Source of the DNA: Emticicia soli
GTDB lineage: Bacteria > Bacteroidota > Bacteroidia > Cytophagales > Spirosomataceae
Assembly: GCF_037860775.1 (NCBI RefSeq)
Contig: NZ_JBBEWC010000003.1
Location: 62,001-126,000, forward strand
DNA: 64,000 bases
Reading direction: 5' to 3'
The notes under the pieces are model-generated. The model did not search any database and was not told where the DNA came from. It saw only the letters and a program-made list of their open reading frames with translations. Below, one piece after another: positions 16,666 to 25,659 of this stretch (position 1 is its first letter; each line of letters begins with the position of its first letter). A program made the translations under genes and the position numbers.

Positions 16666-17799
16666 TTAACGCTTCATTTTGTAGACTTCGGTAGCCGCCA
16701 GAAGAAAACAACCTAGCCCGAAATCTTCAAAGTCAGGTACTTTATCATACGTAACTGGTTGACCATCTTTGGGTTCTTTTCCGGTGCCTTGTACAAAGCC
16801 CAGAAAACCATTCGGATGAATACAGTTGTTCATGATTGCATGAATAGCTTTTGCCAAAGGTGCATAGAATTTTTTCTTGTCTAATACGCCTTTATTGATA
16901 CCCCACGCCATGCCATATACAAACAACGATGTTCCTGTGAGTTCTTTGCCGCCGAAGTCGGTTGCATCAGTAAGGCTTGCATTCCAGAATCCGTCGGCTC
17001 TTTGCAATGGCACAAGGGCATTCATCATTTCAAGAAATGTTTTTTCGTATTCCTCACGGTGCGGCGCATCTTTTGGTAAAATATCAAGTACTCGTACCAA
17101 CGCCGCAACTACCCAACCATTGCCACGAGACCAATAGCAATTTTTACCGGCGGGTGTTACATAGGGTGGATCAAAGTCTTTATCACGCCACCATAAGCCC
17201 TCGGCAGGGTTATATAAACCTTTATCGCCGTGTTTGGTTTTGGTGTACATATACATTTCGTACATTTTCTCGAAGTAGCGATTATCCTCATAAATAACGC
17301 CTAGTTGCGCAAATACGGGCATAGCCATCTGAATAGCATCAACCCACGACCAATCGTCTACTTTAGGGCTATTCAACAAGCTATCCATCGATGCCTTGAT
17401 GTCGTGGATACGCTCAGGCTTAGGGTCAATCAGGTATAGGTCTATATAGGTTTGTCCGCAACACTGGTCGTCGGCATTACGGGTTTTGATGCCGTTTCTC
17501 AAGCCCCATTTGTGAGCTTCGCCCCAGTCTACTGCATAATCAATGTAGCGCTTTTGCTGATCAATTTTATAGAGTGCCATGAGCCCTTCGTAATATACGC
17601 CCCTCGTCCAGATATTGCTTGGGCGGGTGCGGTCGGGTCTTACAATGGGTTTAGCTACGTCGGGCCATTTAAGCATAAAATAATCATTTGCCAGATTCAT
17701 AGCTTTCAGAAGGTCTTGATTTTTAGGAAGACTTTGTGCAAAAACTGTACTAAAAGATAATAGAATGAATGTTGTTAAGATAGAGGTGTGTTTTTTCAT
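16666..17799 (-). CDS. Glycoside hydrolase family 88/105 protein (unsaturated glucuronyl/rhamnogalacturonyl hydrolase type)
   Basis: 377 residues from the ATG at 17799; the frame is open further upstream to 18237 but that part overlaps the thioredoxin gene and lacks a signal peptide, while the chosen start gives one (MKKHTSILTTFILLSFSTVFAQ). Family features: NIWTRGVYYEGLMALYKI, WSWVDAIQMAMPVFAQLG with the catalytic Asp of the D-A-x-x-M region, CYWSRGNGWVVAALVRVL, and ELTGTSLFVYGMAWGI. These enzymes remove the unsaturated uronate from oligosaccharides made by polysaccharide lyases; located in the periplasm. No PUL genes next to it. Confidence 0.9.
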   Translation of the reverse strand: MKKHTSILTTFILLSFSTVFAQSLPKNQDLLKAMNLANDYFMLKWPDVAKPIVRPDRTRPSNIWTRGVYYEGLMALYKIDQQKRYIDYAVDWGEAHKWGLRNGIKTRNADDQCCGQTYIDLYLIDPKPERIHDIKASMDSLLNSPKVDDWSWVDAIQMAMPVFAQLGVIYEDNRYFEKMYEMYMYTKTKHGDKGLYNPAEGLWWRDKDFDPPYVTPAGKNCYWSRGNGWVVAALVRVLDILPKDAPHREEYEKTFLEMMNALVPLQRADGFWNASLTDATDFGGKELTGTSLFVYGMAWGINKGVLDKKKFYAPLAKAIHAIMNNCIHPNGFLGFVQGTGKEPKDGQPVTYDKVPDFEDFGLGCFLLAATEVYKMKR

Positions 17800-18049
17800 A
17801 CGTACTTTATTAATCATGGGTGCTATCTCAAAGACGTTGCCAAAGCAAAAATGGCTGCCTAGGCGTGCAAATATATAGCCTAAAGTATTAAAAACTCTCC
17901 TGTGGTGTTGTGGCAGTAGATAATTTAATGATTCTGAGCTCCCGAAAATCAGCAAGCAGAGCCTAAACTTTAAGAGTGATAACCGGCCTGAGAAATGTTT
18001 CTGAAACCTACAAGGGATATTATTTGTTAAAAAGAAAAAAGATAGAACA

Positions 18050-18349
18050 ATGACAGGAACATTTGAAGAATTAATAGACTCGGAGACACCAATCTTGATT
18101 GATTTTTTTGCAGAATGGTGTGGGCCATGCAAAACCTTATCACCTACATTACAGCAATTAGCGCAGGAAGTAGGAGATGATTTAAAAATTGTAAAAATTG
18201 ATGTGGACAGAAATCCTAAGTTGGCCACTAAATACAAAATTTCAGGCGTACCAACCTTGATGCTGTTTAAGAAAAGTGAGTTGAAGTGGAGACAATCGGG
18301 AGTATTATCACTACCACAACTGAAAAGTGTTGTTCAGAAGTTTTCCTGA
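18050..18349 (+). CDS. Thioredoxin
   Basis: 99 residues, the normal length. Active site WCGPCK (C24, C27) and the cis-proline motif GVPTLMLF. Cytosolic disulfide reductase; no signal peptide. The gene runs opposite to the GH88/105 gene upstream. About 250 bases separate the two starts, and I see no clear promoter there. Confidence 0.95.
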   Translation: MTGTFEELIDSETPILIDFFAEWCGPCKTLSPTLQQLAQEVGDDLKIVKIDVDRNPKLATKYKISGVPTLMLFKKSELKWRQSGVLSLPQLKSVVQKFS

Positions 18350-18432
18350 CAAGAAAAACAAAGATTAGCGTCTTAAAGAGATATTCTTTAAGCCAGAAAT
18401 GCTTTTATAGGATTTTGGAAAGAGTATGCTAT

Positions 18433-18585
18433 TCAAGATATTACCTCTTTTTCGATAATATCAGAGTTAGCTTGCTCAAAAACACGCTTAATGCCATCAA
18501 ACGCCCCGCTTACAATGGCCAACGGTAATAACAAGGGCATAAAAATTACCCATTGCAAAAACATGGATGAATTAAATTTTTTCAT
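18433..18585 (-). CDS. Small single-pass membrane protein, 50 residues
   Basis: Short frame: ATG at 18585, TGA at 18433-18435. Reads MKKFNSSMFLQWVIFMPLLL then PLAIVSGAFDGIKRVFEQAN and SDIIEKEVIS. One clear membrane span (about residues 9-28) with a positive N-terminus, then a short amphipathic, acidic tail: a sensible topology for a small membrane protein. Minus-strand promoter-like CATTTTTG preceded by TTG at 23 bases lies just upstream. It is convergent with thioredoxin. Function unknown; a chance frame is not excluded. Confidence 0.5.
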   Translation of the reverse strand: MKKFNSSMFLQWVIFMPLLLPLAIVSGAFDGIKRVFEQANSDIIEKEVIS

Positions 18586-18748
18586 GAGAGGTTAGAGGCA
18601 AAAATGCACTTTAGGCTAATTAAAACTTACAATTTTTAAGGGCTAACTCTGTATACTTTATCAGTATATTTTAAAGAAGCCTATGTAAAGTTAAAAAAAA
18701 TATTTTCTAAGTACAAAATGTTTTGGCATTAAAATAATTCAATAATAG

Positions 18749-18788
18749 AAAAAAGCTATTTCGTTGCAAACAAAATAGCTTTTTTTTA
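18749..18788. terminator. Terminator (bidirectional shape) after the Fe-S oxidoreductase
   Basis: Stem AAAAAGCTATTT (18750-18761) / AAATAGCTTTTT (18773-18784 region) with T runs on both strands; downstream of the minus-strand Fe-S gene. Confidence 0.8.
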
Positions 18789-18800
18789 TTTAACGGTTAA

Positions 18801-20129
18801 TTATTTTAGTCCATCTGCCCAATTGAACCTATCGCCCGGTGAAAGCTTCCAGGGAGCCATGTTATTTTCCATATTTGAGAACATTGCATTCCATGAACCA
18901 GGGGCCGACGACTCTTCCATGACCTTATAACGGCGTAGTTCTATGATAATATCGAGCGGAGAAATATTAACGGGGCATTCCTGCACACAAGCGTTGCAGG
19001 TGGTACATGCCAGAATCTCTTCTTCCAGAATATAATCGCCTAATAGTGTTTTGCCATCGTCATAATCTTCGCCGTTTTTCAGCCAGCCTTTCTGAATATC
19101 TTCAAGGCGGTCACGGGTATCCATCATAATTTTACGCGGCGAAAGTTTCTTACCAGTAATATTGGCCGGACAAGCCGATGTACAACGCCCGCACTCGGTA
19201 CAACTATAGGCATCCATCAGGTTTTTCCAACTTAAATCTCTTACATCTTTTGCGCCAAACCGTCCTACTTCGGCAGGTGTAGCATCTGGCTCTTCGAGAC
19301 CAAGCATAATTTTTACCTCTTTGGTTACAGCAGGCATATTAGCCATCTGGCCTTTAGGCTTGAGGTTTGAAAAGTAGGTGTTCGGAAACGCCAGAAAAAT
19401 ATGCAAGTGTTTTGAGTAAGTAACATATAAAGCAAAACCCATAATACCCAGAATATGAAACCACCAGGCAGAGCGTTCGTAAACAACCAATGCAGTATCG
19501 CTCCAAGAATTGAAAATAGGTTGTAGCCACTGACTTATGGCAAAATTACCTGTTAGGGCTTCGGCATAATGCCCAATACCTCTTGCTTGCAAGAGTGTAT
19601 CAACGGCGTTCATGCTTAAGAAAGCCCACATTAATAGTATTTCGATAGTTAAGATAATATTGGCATCGTTGCGAGGCCATGTTTTCATTTCTCGATGGCG
19701 GCTTTCTTGAAAACGCTGTACTTTAAGTACATTACGACGAAGCAAAAACACCACGCAGACTGATAATACGCCGATAGCCAGTATTTCGAAGAAATTAATC
19801 AGGAAATTATAAAAGCTGCCCAAAAAAGGAGCAAATAAGCGATGCGTACCAAATATACCATCTAATACAATTTCGAGTACCTCGATATTGATAATCAGGA
19901 AACCAGCATAAATGATAAAATGCATAAGGCCTATCAGCGGTCGGTTAAACATCTTTTTTTGTCCGAAAGCAACAAGAAGCATGGTTTTAAAGCGTTCGGC
20001 AGGTCTGTCGGTGCGATTTTCGGCACGGCCTAGCTGAATTGTTTTTTTTATGAGCAGTACTCTGCGGGTGATAAAGTAGCCCGCCACTCCTAAAGCTAAG
20101 ATGAATAAGATTTGTGATAGGATTTGCAT
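18801..20129 (-). CDS. Membrane-bound [4Fe-4S] oxidoreductase subunit (HdrE/HdrC-like fusion)
   Basis: 442 residues. N-terminal half has about five membrane spans (FILALGVAGYFITRRVLLIK, LMHFIIYAGFLIINIEVLEI and others) like the b-type cytochrome part of nitrate reductase gamma or HdrE. C-terminal half carries two 4Fe-4S motifs, CTECGRCTSACP and CTTCNACVQECP. Likely passes electrons between a soluble Fe-S partner and the quinone pool. In related Bacteroidota the next gene is usually a second (Fe-S)-binding protein; here tRNA-Phe and unrelated genes follow, and no partner is in the window. Confidence 0.88.
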   Translation of the reverse strand: MQILSQILFILALGVAGYFITRRVLLIKKTIQLGRAENRTDRPAERFKTMLLVAFGQKKMFNRPLIGLMHFIIYAGFLIINIEVLEIVLDGIFGTHRLFAPFLGSFYNFLINFFEILAIGVLSVCVVFLLRRNVLKVQRFQESRHREMKTWPRNDANIILTIEILLMWAFLSMNAVDTLLQARGIGHYAEALTGNFAISQWLQPIFNSWSDTALVVYERSAWWFHILGIMGFALYVTYSKHLHIFLAFPNTYFSNLKPKGQMANMPAVTKEVKIMLGLEEPDATPAEVGRFGAKDVRDLSWKNLMDAYSCTECGRCTSACPANITGKKLSPRKIMMDTRDRLEDIQKGWLKNGEDYDDGKTLLGDYILEEEILACTTCNACVQECPVNISPLDIIIELRRYKVMEESSAPGSWNAMFSNMENNMAPWKLSPGDRFNWADGLK

Positions 20130-20266
20130 AATATTCAGTTTTGTTGAATACTGATAAGTCTTTTATAATCTGTCATATTAGTATGCAAGCATACCATTAC
20201 AAATATAATCAAATTTTGTATAATGCAAGAGTAAAGAAAAATTTTAAGATTTTTTTTGTTAGAAAT

Positions 20267-20296
20267 TTGTAATTGATTTTTTTTTGTCTACTTTTG
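20267..20296 (+). promoter_or_regulatory. tRNA-Phe promoter
   Basis: TTG (20267-20269), 19 bases, TACTTTTG (20289-20296); about 32 bases before the mature tRNA. A good match to the Bacteroidota consensus. Confidence 0.7.
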
Positions 20297-20328
20297 CAGT
20301 CCCAAACAACGGGAAATGGTGGTAATAA

Positions 20329-20404
20329 GGTAATGTAGCTCAGTTGGTAGAGCAAAGGACTGAAAATCCTTGTGTCGGCGGTTCGATCCCGTCCATTACC
20401 ACCA
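20329..20404 (+). tRNA. tRNA-Phe (anticodon GAA)
   Basis: 76 bases. Acceptor GGTAATG / CATTACC, discriminator A, encoded CCA at 20402-20404. D arm with GTAGCTCAGTTGGTAGAGC, anticodon stem AAGGA / TCCTT with loop CTGAAAA (anticodon GAA), T arm GGCGG TTCGATC CCGTC. All canonical. Confidence 0.98.
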
Positions 20405-20411
20405 GATAATC

Positions 20412-20447
20412 AAGGCTTTATGAAGAAATTCGTAAAGCCTTTTTTTC
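20412..20447 (+). terminator. tRNA-Phe terminator
   Basis: Stem AAGGCTTTA (20412-20420) / TAAAGCCTT (20433-20441) followed by T run. The remaining bases to 20716 are AT-rich without a recognisable gene. Confidence 0.85.
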
Positions 20448-20716
20448 ATTAATAAAATACACAATTCCGTTACAAACTTGCAGTTTATCGCTTTCTATGT
20501 ATGATTTTCTATTTCTTCAGAAAGCATAGATGAATACGGCAGCAAGGTAAGGTAAAAACAAACAATAGCTACATAAGACCTGCCGCCCAGTAAAAAAACT
20601 TGCTATAAGCAACGCTAATCTATCAAAAAAACAAAATTCATAAACTACATTTAAGCCTTTAAAATGCTTACTTACTGATTCATTTTCAGATAGATACCTA
20701 TGTTAAATATACAACA

Positions 20717-21303
20717 ATGATAAAAAGATTGCTTCTTATATTCCTCTTCGCAGTGTGTACATTTTCAGGCTTTTCGCAAGATGCTTCAAGTTTTGTTCAG
20801 CTCCCGGAGCAGATAGCTATTGATAGTAAGGATAATATCTATGTATTGTCTTTGGGTAATATAACAGTATTTACACCAGATGGTAAAAGAAAAATACTTG
20901 CCGAAAGAGGCTTTAGCCGGTGTATGTTACTGGTGATACAAGCAAGGCAGAGTTATTTGACCCCGGTTTTTTGCTTCTTGACAAAAAAGGGAACCTTGTT
21001 TTTTCAGATAACCGAAATCATCGAATAATAAGAGTCTCAAACAATGTTGTTGAATACTTAGCTGGTAATGGCAAAATTGACCCTTGTGGACAAAATATCG
21101 GAGGCCGGGCATGGGAAGGTCATAAAGATGGCAAGGCAGCTACTGCCTTATTCAGTTTCCCGAAGGGGATAGCGTACGATAGTAAAGGCAATCTGTATAT
21201 TACCGATAATAAAAACCATTGTATCGGAAAACTAACACCTGATGGCAATGTGAGCAACTTTACTTATTTTGATAGGTCGAAGGCTTATATAAATACTTAT
21301 TAA
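20717..21303 (+). pseudogene. NHL-repeat exported protein, interrupted by a frameshift
   Basis: Two frames make one protein. 20717 onward: signal peptide (IKRLLLIFLFAVCTFSGFSQ) and first NHL unit (PEQIAIDSKDNIYVLSLGNI); from about 20917 the sense continues in the -1 frame with VYVTGDTSKAELF, LLDKKGNLVFSDNRNHRIIR and FPKGIAYDSKGNLYITDNKN. The join is near 20911-20920; a base seems to be missing or extra. No slippery heptamer is seen. The combined protein of about 195 residues has only three NHL units, fewer than a six-bladed propeller, so the end may be cut as well. Decayed gene or sequencing error. Confidence 0.8.
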
Positions 21304-21376
21304 GCCTAGCTCATTCGGTATTTCTCTACTGTTTTTAAAGTAGCTGATTAAGGCGAATATTCAGGCTTATTGTCGT

Positions 21377-22075
21377 TTATTCCAATGCTTCAAACGGAAT
21401 GTCTAGTAGTTCGAATGTTGTGGCGCTTACGTAATTATAATGCCACCATTCCACAGGATCTACTTTAAAGCCATGCTTCTGCATCACCGCTTTTAACAGT
21501 TCTCTGTTTTCAATGATTTTAGCAGGAAGCTGCATAAATTCAGGGTGAGAAGCATATACCAGTGCATCGAATGGCGTAGGCATTCGTAACTCTTGTTTTG
21601 TTTTCAAATCAACCAATGTGAGGTCTAGTGCTATGCCTCGGTTATGCCTGCTCCCTTGCCACGGAAGCCCCATATAAATTGTATCGGGCAACATCTCAAA
21701 CATGCGGCAGGTAACCGAGTAGGGGCGGTAGGCATCGTATATCTTGAGGCTCAAACCTTGTTTGTTTAGGTCTTCTTGTACGCTGGCCAAAGCCTTTGCT
21801 ACAGGTAGGCGCACAAAGGCGGCAGGAATTTTATATAATTGCGTATAGAATACGTTCTGGCTGGTAGCATATTTAATATCAAGCATTATGTTGGGCACAT
21901 AGTCCTGGATTTTAACTAATGCGTGTTGCGCATCGGCTTCAACCGTTTTTTTATAGTGGGCTACGCTGTTTATTACTTTAAGACCATATTGGTTAGCCGC
22001 ATATTGCGCATTAGCACTACTAAGGCCAACAAAAAGAAATAATTGAACAAGTACTTTAAAGAGTTGTTTATTCAT
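21377..22075 (-). CDS. VanX-like D-alanyl-D-alanine dipeptidase (peptidase M15)
   Basis: 232 residues from the ATG at 22075, which starts a signal peptide (MNKQLFKVLVQLFLFVGLSS ANA). The frame is open to 22171 but that part overlaps the ABC gene. VanX signature is complete: R117 in DAYRP, zinc ligands H144 and D151 in SRHNRGIALD, catalytic E209 and zinc ligand H212 in EWWHYNY. Cleaves D-Ala-D-Ala released from or destined for peptidoglycan; exported, so more likely recycling than vancomycin resistance. Last gene of the receptor/ABC cluster, 25 bases after the ATPase gene. Confidence 0.9.
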   Translation of the reverse strand: MNKQLFKVLVQLFLFVGLSSANAQYAANQYGLKVINSVAHYKKTVEADAQHALVKIQDYVPNIMLDIKYATSQNVFYTQLYKIPAAFVRLPVAKALASVQEDLNKQGLSLKIYDAYRPYSVTCRMFEMLPDTIYMGLPWQGSRHNRGIALDLTLVDLKTKQELRMPTPFDALVYASHPEFMQLPAKIIENRELLKAVMQKHGFKVDPVEWWHYNYVSATTFELLDIPFEALE

Positions 22076-22100
22076 GTTTGATGATTTGAGTGCGATATGT

Positions 22101-22796
22101 TTAGACTGTCTGAAGGTATAATTGCTCCAACTCATTGGCCGAAATATCTTTTGCATTAATGATTGAGACAAGGTTTCCTTCTTTCATTATCCCGATACGA
22201 TTGGCTACTTCTTTGGCTCTGAAAATATCGTGTGTAGCCATCAGAATGGCAGTTCCGTTTGCTGAAAGTTCTTTCAGTATTTCCGAAAACTCATTAGAGG
22301 CTTTAGGGTCAAGTCCGCTGGTGGGTTCGTCGAGCAAAAGTGCCTTGGCTTTTTTTGCTATGGCTATGGCAATGCCTACTTTTTGGCGCATACCCTTAGA
22401 GTAGCCGCCAACTCTTTGCTGGTGTGCTGTGCTCTGCAAACCTGCTTTGCTCAGAAAAGAAGTCAACTCCTCTTTCGAGTAACTGAAGCCGGCCAGAGAA
22501 GAGAAAAATTCAAGATTTTCAACGCCCGTCAGATTGGGGTAGAGCATTACGGTTTCGGGTATATAAGCCAGGTGTTTTTTTGTTTCAAGCGCATGGTCTT
22601 TCACCGATACACCGTTTATATTGGCTGTGCCGCTACTCGGCTCAATAAAACCCAGAAAACAATTGATAGTAGTAGTTTTACCTGCGCCATTTTGCCCAAG
22701 TAAAGCAAATATTTCGCCAGGTTCAATGTTTAGGTTCAGGCTGTTGAGTGCTGTATTTTCGCCGTATTTTTTGGTTAAGTTCGTAGCTGTAAGCAT
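22101..22796 (-). CDS. ABC transporter ATP-binding protein
   Basis: 231 residues. Walker A GQNGAGKTT (34-42), signature GGYSKGMRQKVGIAIA, Walker B ALLLDEPTSGLDP, switch His in ATHD. CcmA/NosF-type ATPase with no C-terminal regulatory domain. It powers the two permeases encoded just upstream (14 bases apart). Substrate unknown; see the permeases. Confidence 0.95.
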   Translation of the reverse strand: MLTATNLTKKYGENTALNSLNLNIEPGEIFALLGQNGAGKTTTINCFLGFIEPSSGTANINGVSVKDHALETKKHLAYIPETVMLYPNLTGVENLEFFSSLAGFSYSKEELTSFLSKAGLQSTAHQQRVGGYSKGMRQKVGIAIAIAKKAKALLLDEPTSGLDPKASNEFSEILKELSANGTAILMATHDIFRAKEVANRIGIMKEGNLVSIINAKDISANELEQLYLQTV

Positions 22797-22810
22797 GGTA
22801 AGTTTTATGA

Positions 22811-24172
22811 TTATAGATGACGATTAAGTGTATTGTTTTTGATGAAATTCTTTTGTGCCCATAGTACGCAAAGCATGCTGATTATAAGAAGCGGCAGAAT
22901 TGCCCTTAACCACTGCACATCAGCTTTATCCTGAAAATACTCTAGCGGAAAAATCTTCCAGTTTTCTTGCAGAATCGGAACATTACTGAACATTTTAGGG
23001 AAGAAGTATAGTTTTTTTCGCTCATGAAACTCCTGTAGCTTTTCATTAAAATTCAGGTAGTTTCTCATGTCTGACAGGCTCAGTGAGTTAAGCATCAATT
23101 GTGTATGAATAGTTGGAATTACTAAACCGATTGTAGTGCTTAGTGCATCTCGCTTTCTGAGTTTTTCTTTCAATGCATTTGCTTGCGTAGCTGCCTCGTC
23201 GTCTCCTGCCTGTTGCATGGCATAGTACCAAAGTGTGCTATAGTCGGCTTCGTCAGGATGTTTGAATTGGGCGAATTGTGGATAACGCTGATAAAATTTC
23301 TGAATGGTAGGTTCTTTGGGTTTATCCCATTTTGTATGATAGCCATCGCGGCTTTCAAGCACTGTGCTGAAAGCCTCGGGTGCGGGATACAGATGGACAA
23401 TAGCAGCATTGACCGACGCCGGAATGACGATCGTTAAAAGTACCCACGATGTAAGTAGGATAAGGGCATTCTGGCTAGAGTTTTTATGAAACGATACTAC
23501 CAACCAAACTGCACAAAACCAGAAGCTAACGTATAACAGCGAATTTACGATATAAGCTATAAAGGCGACATCAAATGAAATTTGCAGGTAAAGTTTAGCA
23601 ATAAAAAATAGCAACAGTAAAACCGCAAGTACACTTACATAACGGATACCCATTTTTATCAGTAACATTTTTAACGGTGATATAGCTTGGCTTAATACTA
23701 GACTCCAGGTGCCTTCTTCTTTTTCTTCCGAAACCAGATTGAACCCAAAAGCGATAATAATCAGCGGAAAAAGGTATAACAAAACAAAACTGAAGTCGAG
23801 ATTCCCGATTAGCTGATACATGGGGTTCATGAGGTCGGTGTTATATTTCTGTTCTTGCAGGTTGCGGATGGTAACACTCATTACAGCAGGATTGATGTCT
23901 CTTTGACCTATGGAAAGGCCCGCCAGATTAGAAGCTTGATTGCTTAAACCAAAGCGGATATAATACAGCAGTGAACCCATTTCTTTGGTATTTTGCACGT
24001 AGCGGTCAATGTTTTCTTGCTGAAAGTGCGCTGTTTTCTTAACAATCTCATGGTTCTTTTCAAGAAAATGCTTGCCGATATATAGGCTCGTTAGGCCCGA
24101 AAGAAATAAGATCAAAAGACCAAAAATAAAGCCTTTTGTACGCAGAAAGTTTTTAATTAAGAGTGCTGCCAT
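22811..24172 (-). CDS. ABC permease, DUF3526-type (second of two)
   Basis: 453 residues. Membrane spans at the N-terminus (FGLLILFLSGLTSLYIGKHF), then a large periplasmic loop and a block of four to five spans with the typical NLVSEEKEEGTWSLVLSQAI box between them, and a last span (AILPLLIISMLCVLWAQ). Another large loop (about 265-400) is between spans, as in NosY/DUF3526 permeases. Starts one base after the stop of the first permease, so strictly cotranscribed. Together with the ATPase and the TonB receptor it suggests transport or handling of a metal chelate or peptide. Confidence 0.85.
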   Translation of the reverse strand: MAALLIKNFLRTKGFIFGLLILFLSGLTSLYIGKHFLEKNHEIVKKTAHFQQENIDRYVQNTKEMGSLLYYIRFGLSNQASNLAGLSIGQRDINPAVMSVTIRNLQEQKYNTDLMNPMYQLIGNLDFSFVLLYLFPLIIIAFGFNLVSEEKEEGTWSLVLSQAISPLKMLLIKMGIRYVSVLAVLLLLFFIAKLYLQISFDVAFIAYIVNSLLYVSFWFCAVWLVVSFHKNSSQNALILLTSWVLLTIVIPASVNAAIVHLYPAPEAFSTVLESRDGYHTKWDKPKEPTIQKFYQRYPQFAQFKHPDEADYSTLWYYAMQQAGDDEAATQANALKEKLRKRDALSTTIGLVIPTIHTQLMLNSLSLSDMRNYLNFNEKLQEFHERKKLYFFPKMFSNVPILQENWKIFPLEYFQDKADVQWLRAILPLLIISMLCVLWAQKNFIKNNTLNRHL

Positions 24173-24173
24173 A

Positions 24174-25622
24174 TCAAAATGCTTTTAGGTGGGTAGAAGT
24201 TGTTTTTATTAAAAAGAATAGCCCGACAACCCAGATGATTAAGGAAATAATAGCAATGATTTCTTTGCCGAACACTTGAGTAAAGGACAAAAAATGATAG
24301 TCAAAATCGGGAAAATCTTTCCAGTATTGGCTGCTAACGGCGCTACTTTTATCTGACGAACTTTTGATTTTATTGCTGATGAGTTTTATCTGCAATTCGT
24401 TCATAGCCTGTGCCTGCTTGTAGCGATAGGCTTCAACCTGATTCTGAAAATCATTGTATGTGTTATAGTCTGTTCCTGCCAGCGCCATTGAAAGATTTTT
24501 AATCGCTAAAAAAGGATTTATGAGAGCTGTCAGACGAACAGCATTTTGTTGTTGCTGATAGATAGATACAAGTTTTTCCTGATGGCGATTATATACTTCT
24601 GCACTTAACCTCTCTCCTTCACGCATCACATATCCGCCATAATTAAAGGGAAGTTTATGTGTTGAATCTACATTATAAGCCCTAAGTAACGAGTCTTTTA
24701 AGGCTTTATAATGTGGATCATTAGGATTATGGCTGTCTCCTTGGCTAATTAATTCTTCTTCTACTTTGGTATCAAACGCTATCTTAGATGGCGAAGGGAA
24801 AAGGCTTTGCCCTGCCACTTGCGAAATCTTCGGAAGTATAAGCGTAAACACCAACCAGCAGCCAATAAGCTTAATAAGTGCAGCTTTAGAACTGCTACTT
24901 TGCGCCGATACATAAACTGCAAGTAGTGAAATAATAGATAAATAAACCAGATAACTGGTAATTAAGACAGAAAACTGACCAAAAGCCTGTGAATTATGTA
25001 AACCAGAATTGTTACTTGCCAGTAAAATAAACCCGATAACAATGGCCGGAGTAAAAATGCTAAGTGATAAGTAAAACAAGCCTAGTGCCTTGCCAACAAT
25101 GAGTTCTGGCCAGCTAATGCCTTGGGTAAGTAAAATGCGCAATGTTCCATTTTCTCTTTCTCTGGCAATCAAATCAAAACCCCAGAAGAATAGGAGTAGG
25201 GGCAGTAGTACCTGTAAGATCATACCTGCCGAAATTTCGCCAAAACGCAGCAAACCATTAGACAAACTAGCCTCCGAAAAATTGACAGTATTCTGGCGGT
25301 GTGCTTCTAAAAACACCGCATTGCCCAGGTAGCTGTCCATGCCGAAGTCGAAGAAACTTAATGGGAATTTCTGACGGAAAACCACATAGCCATAGTGGGC
25401 CATGCGGTGTGGGTGTTTATCGGGGTTATTTTCCCAGCGTTCACGCACTTCGTGGCTATGGTCTTTTACCGAAGCTTGCTGCTGCCTGAAAGCACTATAA
25501 CCAGAAAACAGAGCCGCTATGATTAGTATATTAAAAATGCCTATCAGCACAATAGTACTTTTATTTTTGAGCGTACTAATTAAGACTTGCCTCGAAAGTA
25601 TTTTTAGAATAGTAAATCGCAT
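24174..25622 (-). CDS. ABC permease, DUF3526-type (first of two)
   Basis: 482 residues, same layout as the next gene: N-terminal span (TIVLIGIFNILIIAALFSGY), a FDLIARERENGTLRILLTQG box after the second span, four further spans, a large loop and a C-terminal span (IIAIISLIIWVVGLFFLIKT). The box before ILLTQ is the hallmark of ABC-2/DUF3526 permeases. Starts 37 bases after the TonB receptor stop with no terminator between, so it is probably in the same transcript and under the same palindromic operators. Confidence 0.85.
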   Translation of the reverse strand: MRFTILKILSRQVLISTLKNKSTIVLIGIFNILIIAALFSGYSAFRQQQASVKDHSHEVRERWENNPDKHPHRMAHYGYVVFRQKFPLSFFDFGMDSYLGNAVFLEAHRQNTVNFSEASLSNGLLRFGEISAGMILQVLLPLLLFFWGFDLIARERENGTLRILLTQGISWPELIVGKALGLFYLSLSIFTPAIVIGFILLASNNSGLHNSQAFGQFSVLITSYLVYLSIISLLAVYVSAQSSSSKAALIKLIGCWLVFTLILPKISQVAGQSLFPSPSKIAFDTKVEEELISQGDSHNPNDPHYKALKDSLLRAYNVDSTHKLPFNYGGYVMREGERLSAEVYNRHQEKLVSIYQQQQNAVRLTALINPFLAIKNLSMALAGTDYNTYNDFQNQVEAYRYKQAQAMNELQIKLISNKIKSSSDKSSAVSSQYWKDFPDFDYHFLSFTQVFGKEIIAIISLIIWVVGLFFLIKTTSTHLKAF

Positions 25623-25659
25623 AATAAGTGGTAGAAATCTATTTTTTATGTACTATTTA

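Noticed and set aside
17800..18237. Longer N-terminus of the GH88/105 protein
   Set aside because: It would run through the thioredoxin gene on the other strand, and the ATG at 17799 gives a clean signal peptide.
20911..20922. Programmed -1 frameshift in the NHL gene
   Set aside because: No slippery heptamer and no downstream pseudoknot-like element are seen at the join; an indel is simpler.
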